In this document: positions 1 through 11,024 of the stretch, one piece after another
Layout of the letters: every line of letters starts with the position of its first letter
How positions within the stretch are numbered: position 1 is the stretch's first letter
Assembly: GCA_951799445.1 (NCBI GenBank)
Contig: OX637296.1
Location: forward strand, 6,696,001-6,760,000
Source of the DNA: Pseudisothecium myosuroides
Taxonomy: Eukaryota > Streptophyta > Bryopsida > Hypnales > Lembophyllaceae
DNA length: 64,000 nucleotides
Direction of reading: 5' to 3'
The notes under the pieces: model-generated
Told to the model about the DNA's origin: nothing
What the model saw: only the letters and a program-made list of their open reading frames with translations
Database searches by the model: none
Position numbers and translations under genes: made by a program

Positions 1-1071
1 ACCTAGAGTCTCAACGCTGGGTAGCTTCCGCACAATAGCATTTTTGGCTGCCATTTTCCGTGTTCCTAAAGCCAAACAAGTGGTAATAACTGCAGGAAGA
101 CCTTCGGGGATAGCTGCAACCGCTAAGGCCACTGCAATTTTGAAGTAGTAAGTGCACTTCTCAAACGAGAATTGAAAATTAACGGGCCACCCATCCTTCA
201 TCTCCCAAGATAAAAAGTATTTGTAGTTGATGATCCAGACGAGAAGACATATGACACCAATCACTTTCGTTAAAAGCTCTCCAAATTCATCCAACTTCTT
301 TTTCAGAGGTGTGTCTGCCTCCTCAAGTGAAGCCTCCTGGATTTGAGATTGGATCTTGCCAATCTCCGTGTTCATGCCGATGTTTATTACGACGCAGAGG
401 AAAGAGCCGTTCACAATAGTGGTGCCCGCAAATACCATGCACTCCTTGCCTTGTAATTCAATATCCTCCTTCACTTGATGATTAGATTTCACCACTGACA
501 TACTCTCACCTGTGAGAGAGCTCTGCTCAACCCTCACTGTTGAGGTCTTCATTTTCACTACACGCATGTCTGCGGGAACCTTATCACCTACACGGAGCTC
601 TACAATATCACCTGGAATGAGCTCTCTGGCCGGCAAGTCGGATATATACACCCCATCTCTGAAAACTTTAGCATGCTCTGATTGCATCTCCTTGAGAGCC
701 TCCAGCGCCATCTCGGCGTTGCTTTCTTGCCAGACTCCAACAATGGCGTTCAATATAAGTATGAAGAGAATGACCAGTGGCTCTACATAAGCGCCAATTC
801 CGCTCTCTTCAGTAAGGTGGCCATCAACGTAGGCAAGAACGAAACTAATAAACGCCGCTACCAACAAAATCTTGACCAACATATCGTCAAACTGCTCCAA
901 CACCAACTTCCACATTGGCTTCCCAGGCTCCTTCTCCAGCTCGTTCCACCCATACTGCTTACGCCTCTTCAAAACGCTCCTCGAGCTGAGACCCCTTCTA
1001 AGATCAACTTGGAAATGCGCTAGACACTGCTCCTCAGACCTTGACCATGCAGGGAAACAACCCCCTGCCAT
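1..1071 (-). CDS. ECA: ER-type Ca2+-transporting P-type ATPase (ECA, type IIA), N-terminal 357 residues, truncated by window edge
   Basis: Reading the minus strand from ATG at 1071-1069 gives 357 codons without an intron. Proteins of this family (SERCA-like ECA pumps of plants) use ATP to pump Ca2+, and often Mn2+, into the ER or other endomembrane stores. Visible in order: actuator-domain N-terminal part; M1 (about residues 65-82); M2 (98-116); actuator motif TGES at 187-190; M3 (265-282); M4 (about 310-330) with the Ca2+-binding PEGLP at 322-326, whose Glu323 corresponds to the M4 ligand of SERCA; then the stalk stretch [20 protein letters not shown] at 338-357. The next residues in the family are the DKTGT phosphorylation loop, so the window stops just before the catalytic Asp. 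An in-frame TGA lies 60 bp upstream of the chosen ATG, so this is the first possible start in the exon. No defect is visible; family members are about 1,000-1,060 residues, so roughly a third is seen. Confidence 0.96.
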   Translation of the reverse strand, partial: MAGGCFPAWSRSEEQCLAHFQVDLRRGLSSRSVLKRRKQYGWNELEKEPGKPMWKLVLEQFDDMLVKILLVAAFISFVLAYVDGHLTEESGIGAYVEPLVILFILILNAIVGVWQESNAEMALEALKEMQSEHAKVFRDGVYISDLPARELIPGDIVELRVGDKVPADMRVVKMKTSTVRVEQSSLTGESMSVVKSNHQVKEDIELQGKECMVFAGTTIVNGSFLCVVINIGMNTEIGKIQSQIQEASLEEADTPLKKKLDEFGELLTKVIGVICLLVWIINYKYFLSWEMKDGWPVNFQFSFEKCTYYFKIAVALAVAAIPEGLPAVITTCLALGTRKMAAKNAIVRKLPSVETLG

Positions 1072-3554
1072 AATTGAATAAGTGACCCCTAATCGTGACT
1101 CGAGATCCCGAATCGTCTGCTCGAACGCTACCGTTCACTGTATGATTTTCGATTTAGGGAATAAGGGCTCCAGAGCATCGGGGTGCCAAATTAAGAAAGC
1201 TCCTGCATGAACAAGACCTTCAGTCAATATGCGAACGTCCTTTACATGCCTCTTTCATCAAACATGAAACAGCCACCAGCATCATTATGCAGTTCCCAAG
1301 GTTTCCTTTTTATCAGTCGCTAGACTTCAACTGACATTACAAAACAATGAAGCAGCCAAATGAAGAGGTACTCCAAGATCACCAACAAACAAAAATCCAC
1401 AAAGTCGGCATACCAACCATCCCGCTCTTGACAAAACGGTTACGACAACCAATCAACAGGCTGACCAAGGGAGGGCCATGCCTAGCTCATAGTGTCAAAT
1501 CATATTTCTAATTAAGCGTACTGGCAAACCTCCCCATCACATCCATTATGTAAAGCAATTCCATCAACTTTTACTGACCTATGGAGAAATAGACACCTCC
1601 TGGAAGAGAATATATATCCTCACCCCTAAGCTTCATCTTATATAATAGAAGACTTCTTTTCTACTTTTATTTTCTATTCTAGATTTCATCTGGAACCATC
1701 CACTAAAGTAAAAGTCCTATTCAAATCTTGATCCTCCACGTGGAGTTGTCTAAATCCAAGTTCCAACACACTTGTGCAAAAATCCACCATCCGGAGGTAT
1801 CTATCTCCAAGCAATCTCTAGTGCACATTTAAGCATGAATTAGTTCGTCCATCAATGCTCATGGCACATGTTCATATAGTTCAAGGTGTATTGGTTCTCA
1901 AAGTATCAGCAAATAACACCTGATAAACCACCAAGATATGCACACAAATAACAAGAAGGATCTGCAGAAATAAGGTACCGGGAAACAAGGTCCGAAGAGA
2001 GACTACACCACCAAGAGAGCGAGACTCGGATTTTGAACACCGCAATTGATAGGAATTTTTGTCAATTCCTCGGCACGATACAACCGATCAATACCCTACA
2101 TCCTAGAATCCATTCTAAATCATCAAAGAGACAATCAGTAAGTTGGTAAATTAGTTGCTACGTTATCGACTACTGTCGTGAGAACAACACACGATCGTAA
2201 CATACCGGTCTGATCTGAGCAAATTATATGCTTCAAGCACAAACAATCTCCTATGTCTTTGACTCCAAGTCTACTGCCTCTACCGAAGCTTAAGACATCG
2301 ACACAATCACCACGAAATAACGATTACGAACCCAACAATCAAAAACACTCCTCTTCTCTTCCAGTAAACAATTTCAGAAGATTGCAACAAAAACGAACGC
2401 AAAAATCCTCCGAAAAACTACCAGTCACATGACACCTGACAAAAATCCAGTTTCCAACCAAATAAGCAACCAGTAACCTTAAGAAAAACTCCAAATAAAC
2501 ACGAACGGTACTCCACCTATCATCACGACAAAGCTAACACTCACATGAATCCCCGCCACACCGCTTCTAATTTGGTCGGCTAGCTATGATCACAACAAAA
2601 CGAAAGCAATCTGGAACACTCCAAACCCAAAACCACGCCAAGTTATATCCTCCCTCCCAGTGCACCTCATCCAAATCAGTATCAATGCGATTGCAAGTCT
2701 TAGCCACTACGCGACGCCAATAATCTCCTACGAATCAATAAAAACCCACCACCAGCTCTCTTCCTCGAAAATTCCCCCAAAAAAGTACTGCACAGACTAC
2801 AGACAAACTTGTTACTGCAGACATCAATCCGAAGCTCCGCCAGCGAATTGACAGATGGGTCAGTTCCAATGCAACCTGAACCCCCAATCTAAGAAATTCC
2901 CCTGCAAATTGAGTCTCTCAACTCCAAAATCACCAAAGCAAACCACCATCACCTTAAAAAGCGAAACCAGTCATCTCGCCAACCGCAGCATATTTCACGA
3001 CTGATCAAAGACCAATTAACAAAACATACATATACGCAAATTGGTAGCCACACAACCCTAAAATACTCACCACTGTTCCCGACCGCACGTCAATATACGG
3101 AGCAGCAAAAGCTCAGTACTTTCTTGTCTTCCTCTTCGTGGCATCATCAAACTCCATAAAAATTAAATGAAAGAGAAGAAAAGGCGAATCAAGGCATATT
3201 CTTCGAACATTGATCCAGTTGCTACAGCGATGAGATTCCTTTTTGGCGTACAGTAAGCTTACCAAATTTGGCAATGTACCCGGATCCCCGGCACAAGGCC
3301 GACGAAGTGGAAAGCTATAAAGGATCAGAAGGGCCAGTGAGGAAATTAGGGTTTGTAGAGTGCGGGCCGTGCGGCCGCGGCCGTTAGCGGGCGGCAAGCT
3401 ACGGCGGGGACGTAGTATAGGAGTTCAGTTTGGCTCAAATGAGATTGGGACACGTGGATCTGATACTGTCGCGCTTGACTGTCATTGGTTCGAATGCGTT
3501 GGTGCAGACAATTCAGGCAATTTCGGGGCACTGTTTCGTCGATACTTTAGGGGT
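1072..3554 (-). other. Upstream region of the Ca2+-ATPase gene (5' UTR, probable leader intron, promoter)
   Basis: No convincing coding exon was found on either strand here; the short open frames lack family resemblance. The distance from the ATG to the GC-richer, promoter-like stretch near 3.3-3.5 kb would fit a long 5' UTR or a 5' UTR intron, which is common in plant genes, but no donor/acceptor pair can be fixed from sequence alone. A telo-box-like motif (AAACCCTAA on the minus strand) lies at 3346-3354. The first transposon-like repeat starts at 3555, so the promoter is probably bounded there. Confidence 0.4.
3346..3354 (-). promoter_or_regulatory. Telo-box-like motif upstream of the Ca2+-ATPase gene
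   Basis: The minus strand reads AAACCCTAA. Telo-boxes of this form are frequent near transcription starts of plant housekeeping genes. The assignment rests on motif and position only; a chance match cannot be excluded. Confidence 0.35.
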
Positions 3555-4132
3555 TTAACCCTGGAGCGCCTGGATTCACCTCCAAAATTGACGATTTGAG
3601 AAAAACCATTATAAACTAAAATTTGGAAGAATATTTTGGAATTGGTATACAAATGAAAGCTCTAGATTTTGATTTTTAAATTCTATCCGTACGGTTAGAT
3701 CTACTAATGCTATCACCAATCTTTTTCTATAAATTTTGGAAAGAAAATTTCAGAATTCCTTCTAAATTCATTTACAAGTAAAATATTATCATTTTTTGAG
3801 TAAAACTTGTTGGAATGGATTTGAAATAAGGTTCTCTTCATATGGGTGATTTTTTGAAATTTTTGTGACCTTTACATCTTTGACCTCATTTTTGCACATC
3901 TAGTTTTGAACTAAAGTCAATGCAAATTGACCACTTGACATACTTCCACATTTGTAATTTTAGAAATGTAAATATTCTAGTAACATCAAATCCAACCGAT
4001 GGATAAGACAACAACTTGATAAAGTATCACCAAAAATTAGGATGACTTTCATCCAAGCAGGAATGAGACAGAAACAAGGATCTGAATCTGTTCATCGTCC
4101 AAAAAATGGACGTCGGAGCGCTCTAGGGTTAA
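3555..4132 (+). mobile_element. TTAA-flanked MITE, family A copy 1 (578 bp)
   Basis: The left end reads TTAACCCTGGAGCGC and the right end is its near inverse complement (GCGCTCTAGGGTTAA), so the element has terminal inverted repeats inside a TTAA duplication. Two further near-identical copies lie at 42896-43470 (inverted) and 56962-57537 (same orientation), agreeing over their whole length with few substitutions. There is no transposase-like frame, so it is non-autonomous. The TTAA target and CCC...GGG termini resemble piggyBac (Sola3 is an alternative). Confidence 0.88.
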
Positions 4133-4544
4133 GGTAGTAGGCTCAAAAAGCGACCCTTTAAGGGCTGATCCGCCTTTTTCATAGGTGCACATAAACCAAA
4201 ATATTTTTAGCTCATTTTTCAGAGAAAGAAAAATAGATGCGGAACATAACACAAGTGGTTTCATATTTTTTGAAGCATTTTTGAAATAGTTATGAATTTT
4301 CAAAGATTTCAATAGTAGGTACCTATTTGTGACACTAGGTCTCCCAAAATCCGTCCCCTTGCAATTTTGAAAGTGATTTCAGGAAATCAAGGCCAATGAT
4401 TAGCTCTCACATTAAAAAAACAATTTTTTCTTGATTCATTCAATAGCTAAAGTGGTCTATTTAAGAATCACCACCAATCCATTCCACAGCTAAATATAGG
4501 GACGGTTTGAAGGAGAGGGTCGCATTTACAGCCTCCTACCTTAT
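4131..4544 (+). mobile_element. TIR element family E, copy 1
   Basis: Begins AAGGTAGTAGGCTC...GCGACCC and ends with the inverse (GGGTCGC...CCTCCTACCTT). A diverged copy with the same termini and interior lies at 16089-16501. The apparent target duplication is TA, suggesting a Tc1/mariner-like MITE. Its left end directly abuts the right TTAA of the family A element before it. Confidence 0.7.
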
Positions 4545-4552
4545 AATGTTTG

Positions 4553-4828
4553 GAGGACGTTAAACCCGTCCCACGAAGTGAGACCAGTAGGGTGAAAACA
4601 CAGGAATTTTACCCCAGGAAAAATGCAGGAATTTATTATTTTTCACGCATAATTTTTTTTGCAAATTTTGAATTCATATTTGGAATCAAAGGCCCCGAAT
4701 TAGGAAAGATTTGTAACATACCCTAGGCACGGCTCAAAATAGGATTTTTTTTTTTTAACATTTATGGCTCCAAATTTTTACATTTTCACATTGTTTGTCC
4801 CACTTTGCAAGATGGGATTAATGTCCTG
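4553..4828 (+). mobile_element. TIR element family G, copy 1
   Basis: The left end GAGGACGTTAAACCCGTCCC and the right end, read inversely (GCAGGACATTAATCCCATCT), form an imperfect terminal inverted repeat of about 35 bp. A related copy lies at 17258-17525, and a third, lacking clear ends, at about 49255-49415. It carries no coding sequence. Confidence 0.65.
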
Positions 4829-4944
4829 CATAATATTTTGTCCAATTTCTATTTTTGATAAGGTAGTCTATTCTAAAAGCGACCATGCGTCCCTATCTAG
4901 AAATGAGTAACATGTTGTTAGAATTATTGTTTAGCTAGTGTACC

Positions 4945-5230
4945 CTCATTAGAATAAAACTGCGTTGTATTTGACAAAAACTACGTTGTACTCAACAAAA
5001 AGTGTAGAATTGGTTTTGTTGAGGTCTCCCTTTGTAACGCAAAATTTTGCATTCTAACACAAAATTCTGCATTTTACTTGTCAAATTATGTGTTGAAACG
5101 TTAGAACGCAAAATTTTGCATTATGAAGAGAGAACTCAACAAAAACCAATTCCACACTTTCTGTTGAATACAACGCAATTTTTGTCAAGTAAAACGCAAA
5201 TTTGACAAATAAAACACAGTTTTCTTCTAG
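4945..5230. mobile_element. Foldback (long inverted repeat) element
   Basis: The two halves are inverse complements over nearly the whole length: for example AGTGTAGAATTGGTTTTGTT on the left pairs with its inverse around 5135-5160, and the centre has GCAAAATTTTGCATT twice in mirror arrangement. TACC (4941-4944) is repeated at 5231-5234, consistent with a 4-bp target duplication inside repeat X. A truncated relative occurs at about 19502-19572. Confidence 0.75.
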
Positions 5231-5327
5231 TACCTGTGCTGTTGCCAAAGTCAAAAAATAAAAGTAAATTGAATAAAATTAATTCTTTTAATTTACAAAT
5301 AAAAACTTTGATATGGTGACAATATCT

Positions 5328-6256
5328 TTAACCCCTAAAGTACCAAAGTCCCCTCGGGGGACACTTCAGATTTTGGGCAGGCCCGTGTGACCTCAATTTC
5401 TGATCTGATTTTTTGAAACTTTTTTTGAAGATAGGAAATCACATTAGCTTTCTAAAAATATAATTTTTTTTTCAATCGGTGCCCGAGAGCAAAAGTTATG
5501 CCATCTTAAAGCAAAAAAACAATTCGGCGGGCAGAAAAAACAAAACACAAAAGAAAGTTTTTAATTTTTTTAATTTTATTTTCTCAAAGATCATGTTTTT
5601 GTCTACATCTGAAGCTTTGATTCATTCTATTTGGACTAATAATGAGAAAGTTATGGACAATCTTGTTTTTCGGGCAATTTAAGCATCTTCAAAAAATCTA
5701 ACTTATAGAATTCATTTTTGAATGCAATTTTCAAATTTCTTCAAAAAATTTTTTTTGACGAGGTCAAGTTTGTTTGCAAGAACAATTCCACCATTGGGAT
5801 TATGTTGTTTTAATTCCACCTAAGAGCTATTAACAATTTAGTATTTCGTTCAATTTTGGACCTACTTCTATTTAACAATTTTTTTATATGTGAAAATCAA
5901 GGTTTGACATTCTGAAATTTTTTCCCCGACTCTCAACTCAAATGTTCAAGATAAAAAATTACAACTTTTTGTTGTGTAGTGCAAAAAAAATCCACAAATG
6001 GCCATCAAAGTCATCTGAAATTGCAGGAAACAGTTCAAAAAAACTTTCTTTCCCAACTTTGAATGCTAATATCTTCCAATCAGAACGGTCAAATGGCTTG
6101 AAATTTTTACCACATAATCTGAGACAAGTGAAGTACAAGAGCCTACTGTTAGATTCTAAAAAAAAGTTTTTTTGGGGTTTAGGGAGTGATCGCAGCAGAA
6201 ATGGCAGTTTTTAGTGGTTCTGGACCCAGAAAATGCCTTGGTATTTTAGGGGTTAA
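5328..6256 (+). mobile_element. TTAA-flanked element, family 1 copy 1 (929 bp), nested in repeat X
   Basis: Ends are TTAACCCCTAAAGTACCAAAG and, read inversely, TTAACCCCTAAAATACCAAGG, an almost perfect terminal inverted repeat with TTAA duplicated. Repeat X continues directly on both sides. Relatives are 11605-12525 (inverted), 21614-22725, a truncated copy from 28371, and more distantly 29305-29880 and 53597-54181. The short frames inside are unrelated to any transposase I recognise. Confidence 0.88.
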
Positions 6257-6399
6257 CACCGTAAGTCGGACTGCCACAAAACAAAGCCTGTGCAATCCTC
6301 CTCACATAGAGCTTTCCGACAGTATGAAGAACGTGACGCGGAGATACATGGTCTAGGAAATATCACCGTTACAAATAAAAGAAACAGCCTTACTTAAAA

Positions 6400-6662
6400 G
6401 ATGGACTAGTGTGCCCTATGCTGTTGCCACAGTCAAAATAGAAGTAAAAGTAATATTTTAAATTTCTTAATTCATAAAAACTCCAAAATTCAATAGCTTT
6501 TACATCACAGGTCCAAATGCCACAAAACAAAGCCCGTGCACCCTTCCTTGCCAAGGGCTTTCCAATGATACCAAGCACACCACCGGGGGAGGCATGGTCC
6601 AGGGGATCTCAACGTAACAAAAACAAACAAAACAAAATAGCCAAACTTAAGGTATGGATTAC
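6400..6662 (+). repeat. Interspersed repeat X, copy 2 (intact)
   Basis: Matches the pieces of copy 1 and the copies near 55.7 and 56.3 kb. It ends AGCCAAACTTAAGGTATGGATT. The TTAA at 6647-6650 is uninterrupted here, whereas the corresponding TTAA in the 56-kb copy holds an array of three transposon-like elements, so this copy serves as the empty site. Confidence 0.8.
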
Positions 6663-7818
6663 TATCAATGATGAACGATTATGTAGGCTTAAAATGGTTG
6701 CTTTAAGAACATACTACTCCGTAACTTACTTACTGCCAGTTGCTAGAACATGTCTTTTTTTTCCTTCATTTTGGGCAGTGTAGGAAGCAATATTTGTTGG
6801 AGTGATGTAGTGCAAAATGTGGATGAAACTTGAATTATTCATTTACAAGAATGAGCATTCATCCAAAAAGAGCAAAATTATCCTAAGAATATGTAATAAT
6901 TGAACAATTTCATCCACTAAAAATGAAAGAATATATTGCCTAATATTCCCTAAAAAAATCATATAGCTTTGGAGTGAAATTTTGCTCAAAAAAAACTGTT
7001 GGATCATATCAAATTAAAAGCGGAGGGCCAAAACCTATAATTTTTTCACCATGACAAGTAAATGTAAAAAAATTGCCTCTCTTCAGGAGCCATTAGTTTT
7101 GTCTTTTGTAACTTATACTTGGGAAGCGGGGATTTGTGATATTATATGGAGAATTTGAAATCATATTTGGAGTCCAAAACCCCAAATTATTTGAGAGAGG
7201 CCCGGCACTAAGGCTTGTGCAAATAACTTTGAATAAGGTAGCAGCACCCATAACCATCACCTCTAAAATCTTGGAAAATCTTTGGAAATGAATAGATGTG
7301 ATTTTAAAGATGTACTGCATTTGAGTATTAGAACCTAGTGTTGGCATTAGGTGCATTTGTAGTTGGCTCTTTAAAATTCACAACTTATTCTTACAATATT
7401 CAAATAATACATTCAAAAGAGTACATAAATTATTTTTCTCTTGCTAATAGGATCCTATAATTTGTTCGAAGTCTATTAATAATAAGCATGTTCAAAACCC
7501 TTAAATTCACAATTATGGGTGCTGCTACCTGAACATTTGTAGCATGCCCAACATGAACTTGAGGTATATGGTACAATGATTCAAGCCAATGATGGAAAAG
7601 CGTGTGGCCATTTGTGTGTCTGCCAGCCCTATCAAGGCAGATAGAATTCATCTATTGAAAATTTCAAAGAGTGTGTATGATTGTGGTAATTAAAGATCGC
7701 ATCTTTAATACCTAAAAACCGCCATCATCACTTTGTGTACATCTCCAAAATCAATATGTATGTATGTGGAAGAGATGGTTCTGGAACATCTATCAAAAAA
7801 ACTTTAACTCTTCCTAAC
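6663..7818. other. AT-rich spacer with an interspersed repeat also found at 48 kb
   Basis: No gene is evident. About 6780-7000 is clearly related to 47950-48195 (same order of blocks, such as AACAATTTCATCCACTAAAA), showing a dispersed repeat of about 220 bp. From about 7700 the sequence is the left part of the segmental duplication shared with 31.47 kb. Confidence 0.6.
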
Positions 7819-8461
7819 TTAACCCCTAAATGCCCGAGGCACCAAATTCTGGTGTCGGCAATACTTTGAAGTTAAATATAACCTAACCAAGTTGCTATTT
7901 TTAGTAGTTTATATTTTTGTAAAATTATTTTAGAAGTCTAGCTTTAGCTCCAAAAGTCCGATTTTGAAATGATGTTTTATGATTTTTCTACTCAAGATTT
8001 TGTGCAAGGGTACCCATTGCAATCTTGACTTTCCGTAGTGTTGAGGGCTCTTGGAAATGAGCCTCAAATACACTAGATCTTGGAGAAAAAATCACATTAG
8101 AAATTCATTAAAAAAATTGTAGAGTAGATTTTGAGAAGCCATAAATTGATTGGGGTTATACATGTTAGGCCCTTTAACCTCATATTTTTTTGGTGACCAA
8201 CTTTGTAGATTTGACATGTGAAAAAAGGATTGAAAGAATTTCTTAGTTTTAACACCCTCATGTTCAAACATTATAATCTTTCAATTCATAAGTGATATTG
8301 TTGTATTTTCTTTTCCTATGTGATCTTTAACATGTCTAGTTTGAATTTGTATGGTTAAAATTCGAAAAAAATTGATACAACTTATCAAAATGTTGGCTTT
8401 TTATTCAATTTAGAGCAAATTTTAGGAAGCTCAAAACAGGCCTTGGGGATTTAGGGGTTAA
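7819..8461 (+). mobile_element. TTAA-flanked element, family 2 copy 1 (643 bp)
   Basis: Starts TTAACCCCTAAATGCCCGAG and ends CTTGGGGATTTAGGGGTTAA. The interior matches the elements at 11025-12552, 19287-20600 and 33874-34988. It is absent from the corresponding place in the duplication partner (around 31560-31580), so it inserted into copy 1 after the duplication. No coding capacity. Confidence 0.87.
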
Positions 8462-8568
8462 CATCCAATGTCCAAATGGAACCTCCTTTCACTTGCCAAG
8501 AAGAAAATATAAAAGTTTAACCAATCTAATAATAGTAACCAAAAGTGGCGGTTTTGGGGTATCCACCT

Positions 8569-9129
8569 TTAACCCTTAAAGGACCAGAGGAATGTCCAAA
8601 TTTCCAAAATTGTGAAGATCTACTATAAAATACAACTTAGAACAATATTTTAATGATGACTTTCAAACAATAGTTGTAAAATGCTATTTATAGATCACAT
8701 CTATACAGTTAAATCAACAAAAACACATACCAATATTTTTCAATAAAATTTGAAGCCAGAAATTGGAAATTCCTTCTAAATCAATTGTAGATTGAATATT
8801 TATGATTTTTAAAATATTTTTTTTCTATAAGTTTAAAATATTGAGTTCTTATTATAGTGATTTTTGAAGATTTTTATTTGATTTTTTGATTCAAGTCATT
8901 TTTTGAATTGAAAAAGTTACTTTTTGAGGCTAGACCTCTCGATACCTCTTGAATTATATAATATTTTCAAAGCAAAATCTTCATAATCTAAACCATACAA
9001 ATGTTAAAGAAGTAGTAAAAGAATCTTGAGAAATAAATGATGGATGAAAAAACGCATTTCGGTGAGTTTGGGACGTGTTTCCATTCATTCATTGTTCAAA
9101 ATCTGCACTCATGGTCCTTTAGGGATTAA
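8569..9129 (+). mobile_element. TTAA-flanked element (561 bp) with empty site at 31696
   Basis: Starts TTAACCCTTAAAGGACCA and ends TGGTCCTTTAGGGATTAA. Left and right flanks (GTATCCACC and ATACTTCC/GGC) are joined by a single TTAA at 31696-31699 in the duplication partner, which is a clean empty site. The element has no recognisable gene. Confidence 0.9.
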
Positions 9130-9432
9130 ATACTTCCGGCATGGTTTGGGTTGTACACTCCTTTTTGCGTTGAATACATCCTTTCATTTGCACCAAAATA
9201 AATAAAATGAAATATTTCAATACAAATTGATGGCATAATCCTGCACCAAGTATACAAGAAACTTCCCACTAACTCTGGGAGGAAGAGAGAAGCTTCTCGT
9301 ATAAGGAACCGCTTCAACTAATTTCCCCCGAGTACCCGCCCTACTTGAGGTTAGATTCACACATAAATTAAGTATTTCTTGAAATGTATGAAGTTCTCAA
9401 AGATTATATTGAAATGTTCAAAAGGTTGCAGA

Positions 9433-9722
9433 ATTTTTTCTTAATGCCACATTTAACTACTTTTGGACTTTTGAAAGTCCAAAATTAATAATGCTCATCA
9501 AGAGAAAAGAAATGATCATCAGGGGATAATCCAATACATAGAGAGTTCTATGCAAATCATCGGGAGATCAATACAAAACATCAGGAGATCTATATAAATA
9601 TCAGGAGATCAATAGAAACATCAAGAGATATCCTGATGTTTTTTTTAGAAGATCCCCCGATGCATAGTCCACAATTCATTGAATAGTCCAAAAGTAGTTA
9701 AATGTGGCATTAAGAAAAATAT
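9433..9722. mobile_element. TIR element of about 290 bp with internal short direct repeats
   Basis: The left end TTTTTCTTAATGCCACATTT, continuing to ACTACTTTTGGACT, recurs inverted at about 9680-9722, giving terminal inverted repeats of about 40 bp. Between them ATCAGGAGATCAATA-type units are repeated four to five times and partly mirrored. It is not seen in the duplication partner at 32.6 kb. Confidence 0.7.
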
Positions 9723-11024
9723 TAAATTTATAAATTGCCCGGTCGGTGAAAAAAACTACATATCATTTCTTAACTTTTTGACGATGTGGTTAAAAGTTAT
9801 GAAAATTGTTGGGACTTACAAAAAAATTTGGTCCCATCATTATGTGAAAATTTGAAAAAATAAAAATAAAATTCCATTTATAGTAAGTTGCCCAAAATTT
9901 TCTATGTTGCCAAAAAAAAACAGCTTGCTCCTTCAGGGATTAACTTGTCATTGACATTTGCAGAAGGTCAATTTTGTGATAAACGACCAAAATACTTATG
10001 TTGCTCTTGCACAAAAGGAATTTATGAACCTTCAACAAAGTTATCCTCATTAACAAAAAAATTTAGCAATATTTTGCTCAAAAGCAATACAATAAAATTT
10101 GATGAAATATTAGGCTATATATTCTCTCATTTCTAGGGGGTATATTTCTAATTTGCAACATATTTTAAAGTCAATAGCGCTCTTCTTGGGATGACTATGC
10201 ACTCTTTGGAATGAATAATTTAAGGTTTCATCCACATTTTGCGTGTTTCATCCGATTATATAAATGTAAACAATTCCATCCATTAGATGTTTTTTGGGGG
10301 CATTAGAGGGTTGTTTTAGTTGTGTTCCCCTTGTTGTAATGAACAAAGCCGCTGCCAGAATATTAAAATTTAAAATTTAATTTTTTTAATTTTTTAATTT
10401 TTTAATTTTTTTAATTTGGATCAGTAAGTCTACGTGGAAGCCTAGTACCAACAATAAATTGGATTGCACTAAACCGAGTGTGAGGACCCAGCACTGGGTG
10501 ATCTCTCCGAAGGTAATGGAGAATCAATTGTGCATACTCCCAAATTCTCCTGAGCCCGAAAACATTGGTAGAATCTATGTATCGGTGTTTCCTCTACATT
10601 ATTGTTACAACAGTTACAACTGGCATCATTAGCTCGGTTGATACATGCTCTCCATGAATGAACCGCCACCACATTGTGCCAGACTGACCATATAAAGGCT
10701 GCTTCTTTCTAAGATCTAGATTTGTGCCAAAGATCCGCCAATCAGGTAGAAAGTTAAGAGGAAGATGACCCGGCCATTTGGAAGGAATAGAGCGCTTAAG
10801 CTAACATTGTTTGGTGAGGAGTTGGCAACCCATGGACGTTGTATAAGTTGACAATTGATGACCATTATCCCACTGCCAACGGCCAGGATCAAACTCCAAA
10901 GAGACTCCGGGACTTTGCTTTGTGGGCAAGCACTTTGGATCATATGGATCTCACGGAATAGTAAGGTATTTGCGAATGATCCTACAAAAATTGTTCCAAT
11001 AACTAAGGTTGTTTGCACTTGGTG
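9723..11024. other. Gene-free spacer within duplication copy 1
   Basis: No coding region is supported. About 9930-10135 matches 33145-33355 of the duplication partner. 10365-10420 is low-complexity T/A-rich sequence made of repeated TTTTTTAATT units. The short frames around 10.5-11.0 kb show no family resemblance. Confidence 0.5.

Larger units (their letters stand above)
4930..6395 (+). repeat. Interspersed repeat X, copy 1, split by two nested insertions
   Basis: Pieces at 4930-4944, 5231-5327 and 6257-6395 together match intact copies of the same repeat at 6400-6662, 55712-55985 and 56271-56508. Diagnostic pieces are a GCTGTTGCCACAGTC-like block near the left and CACAAAACAAAGCC in the middle. 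The gaps are filled by a foldback element (4945-5230) and a TTAA element (5328-6256). The repeat is about 250 bp, ends in A-rich sequence, and is unclassified. Confidence 0.75.

Noticed and set aside
3314..3322. TATAAAG as a TATA box near the Ca2+-ATPase promoter
   Set aside because: It reads on the plus strand, away from the gene, and the start of transcription is unknown.
3421..3500. GGTTCGAATGC as a possible tRNA T-loop
   Set aside because: No acceptor, D or anticodon arms could be formed around it.
10365..10420. Regular A/T tract as a CRISPR-like or satellite array
   Set aside because: Simple low-complexity TTTTTTAATT sequence without spacers; nothing in the window suggests a prokaryote.
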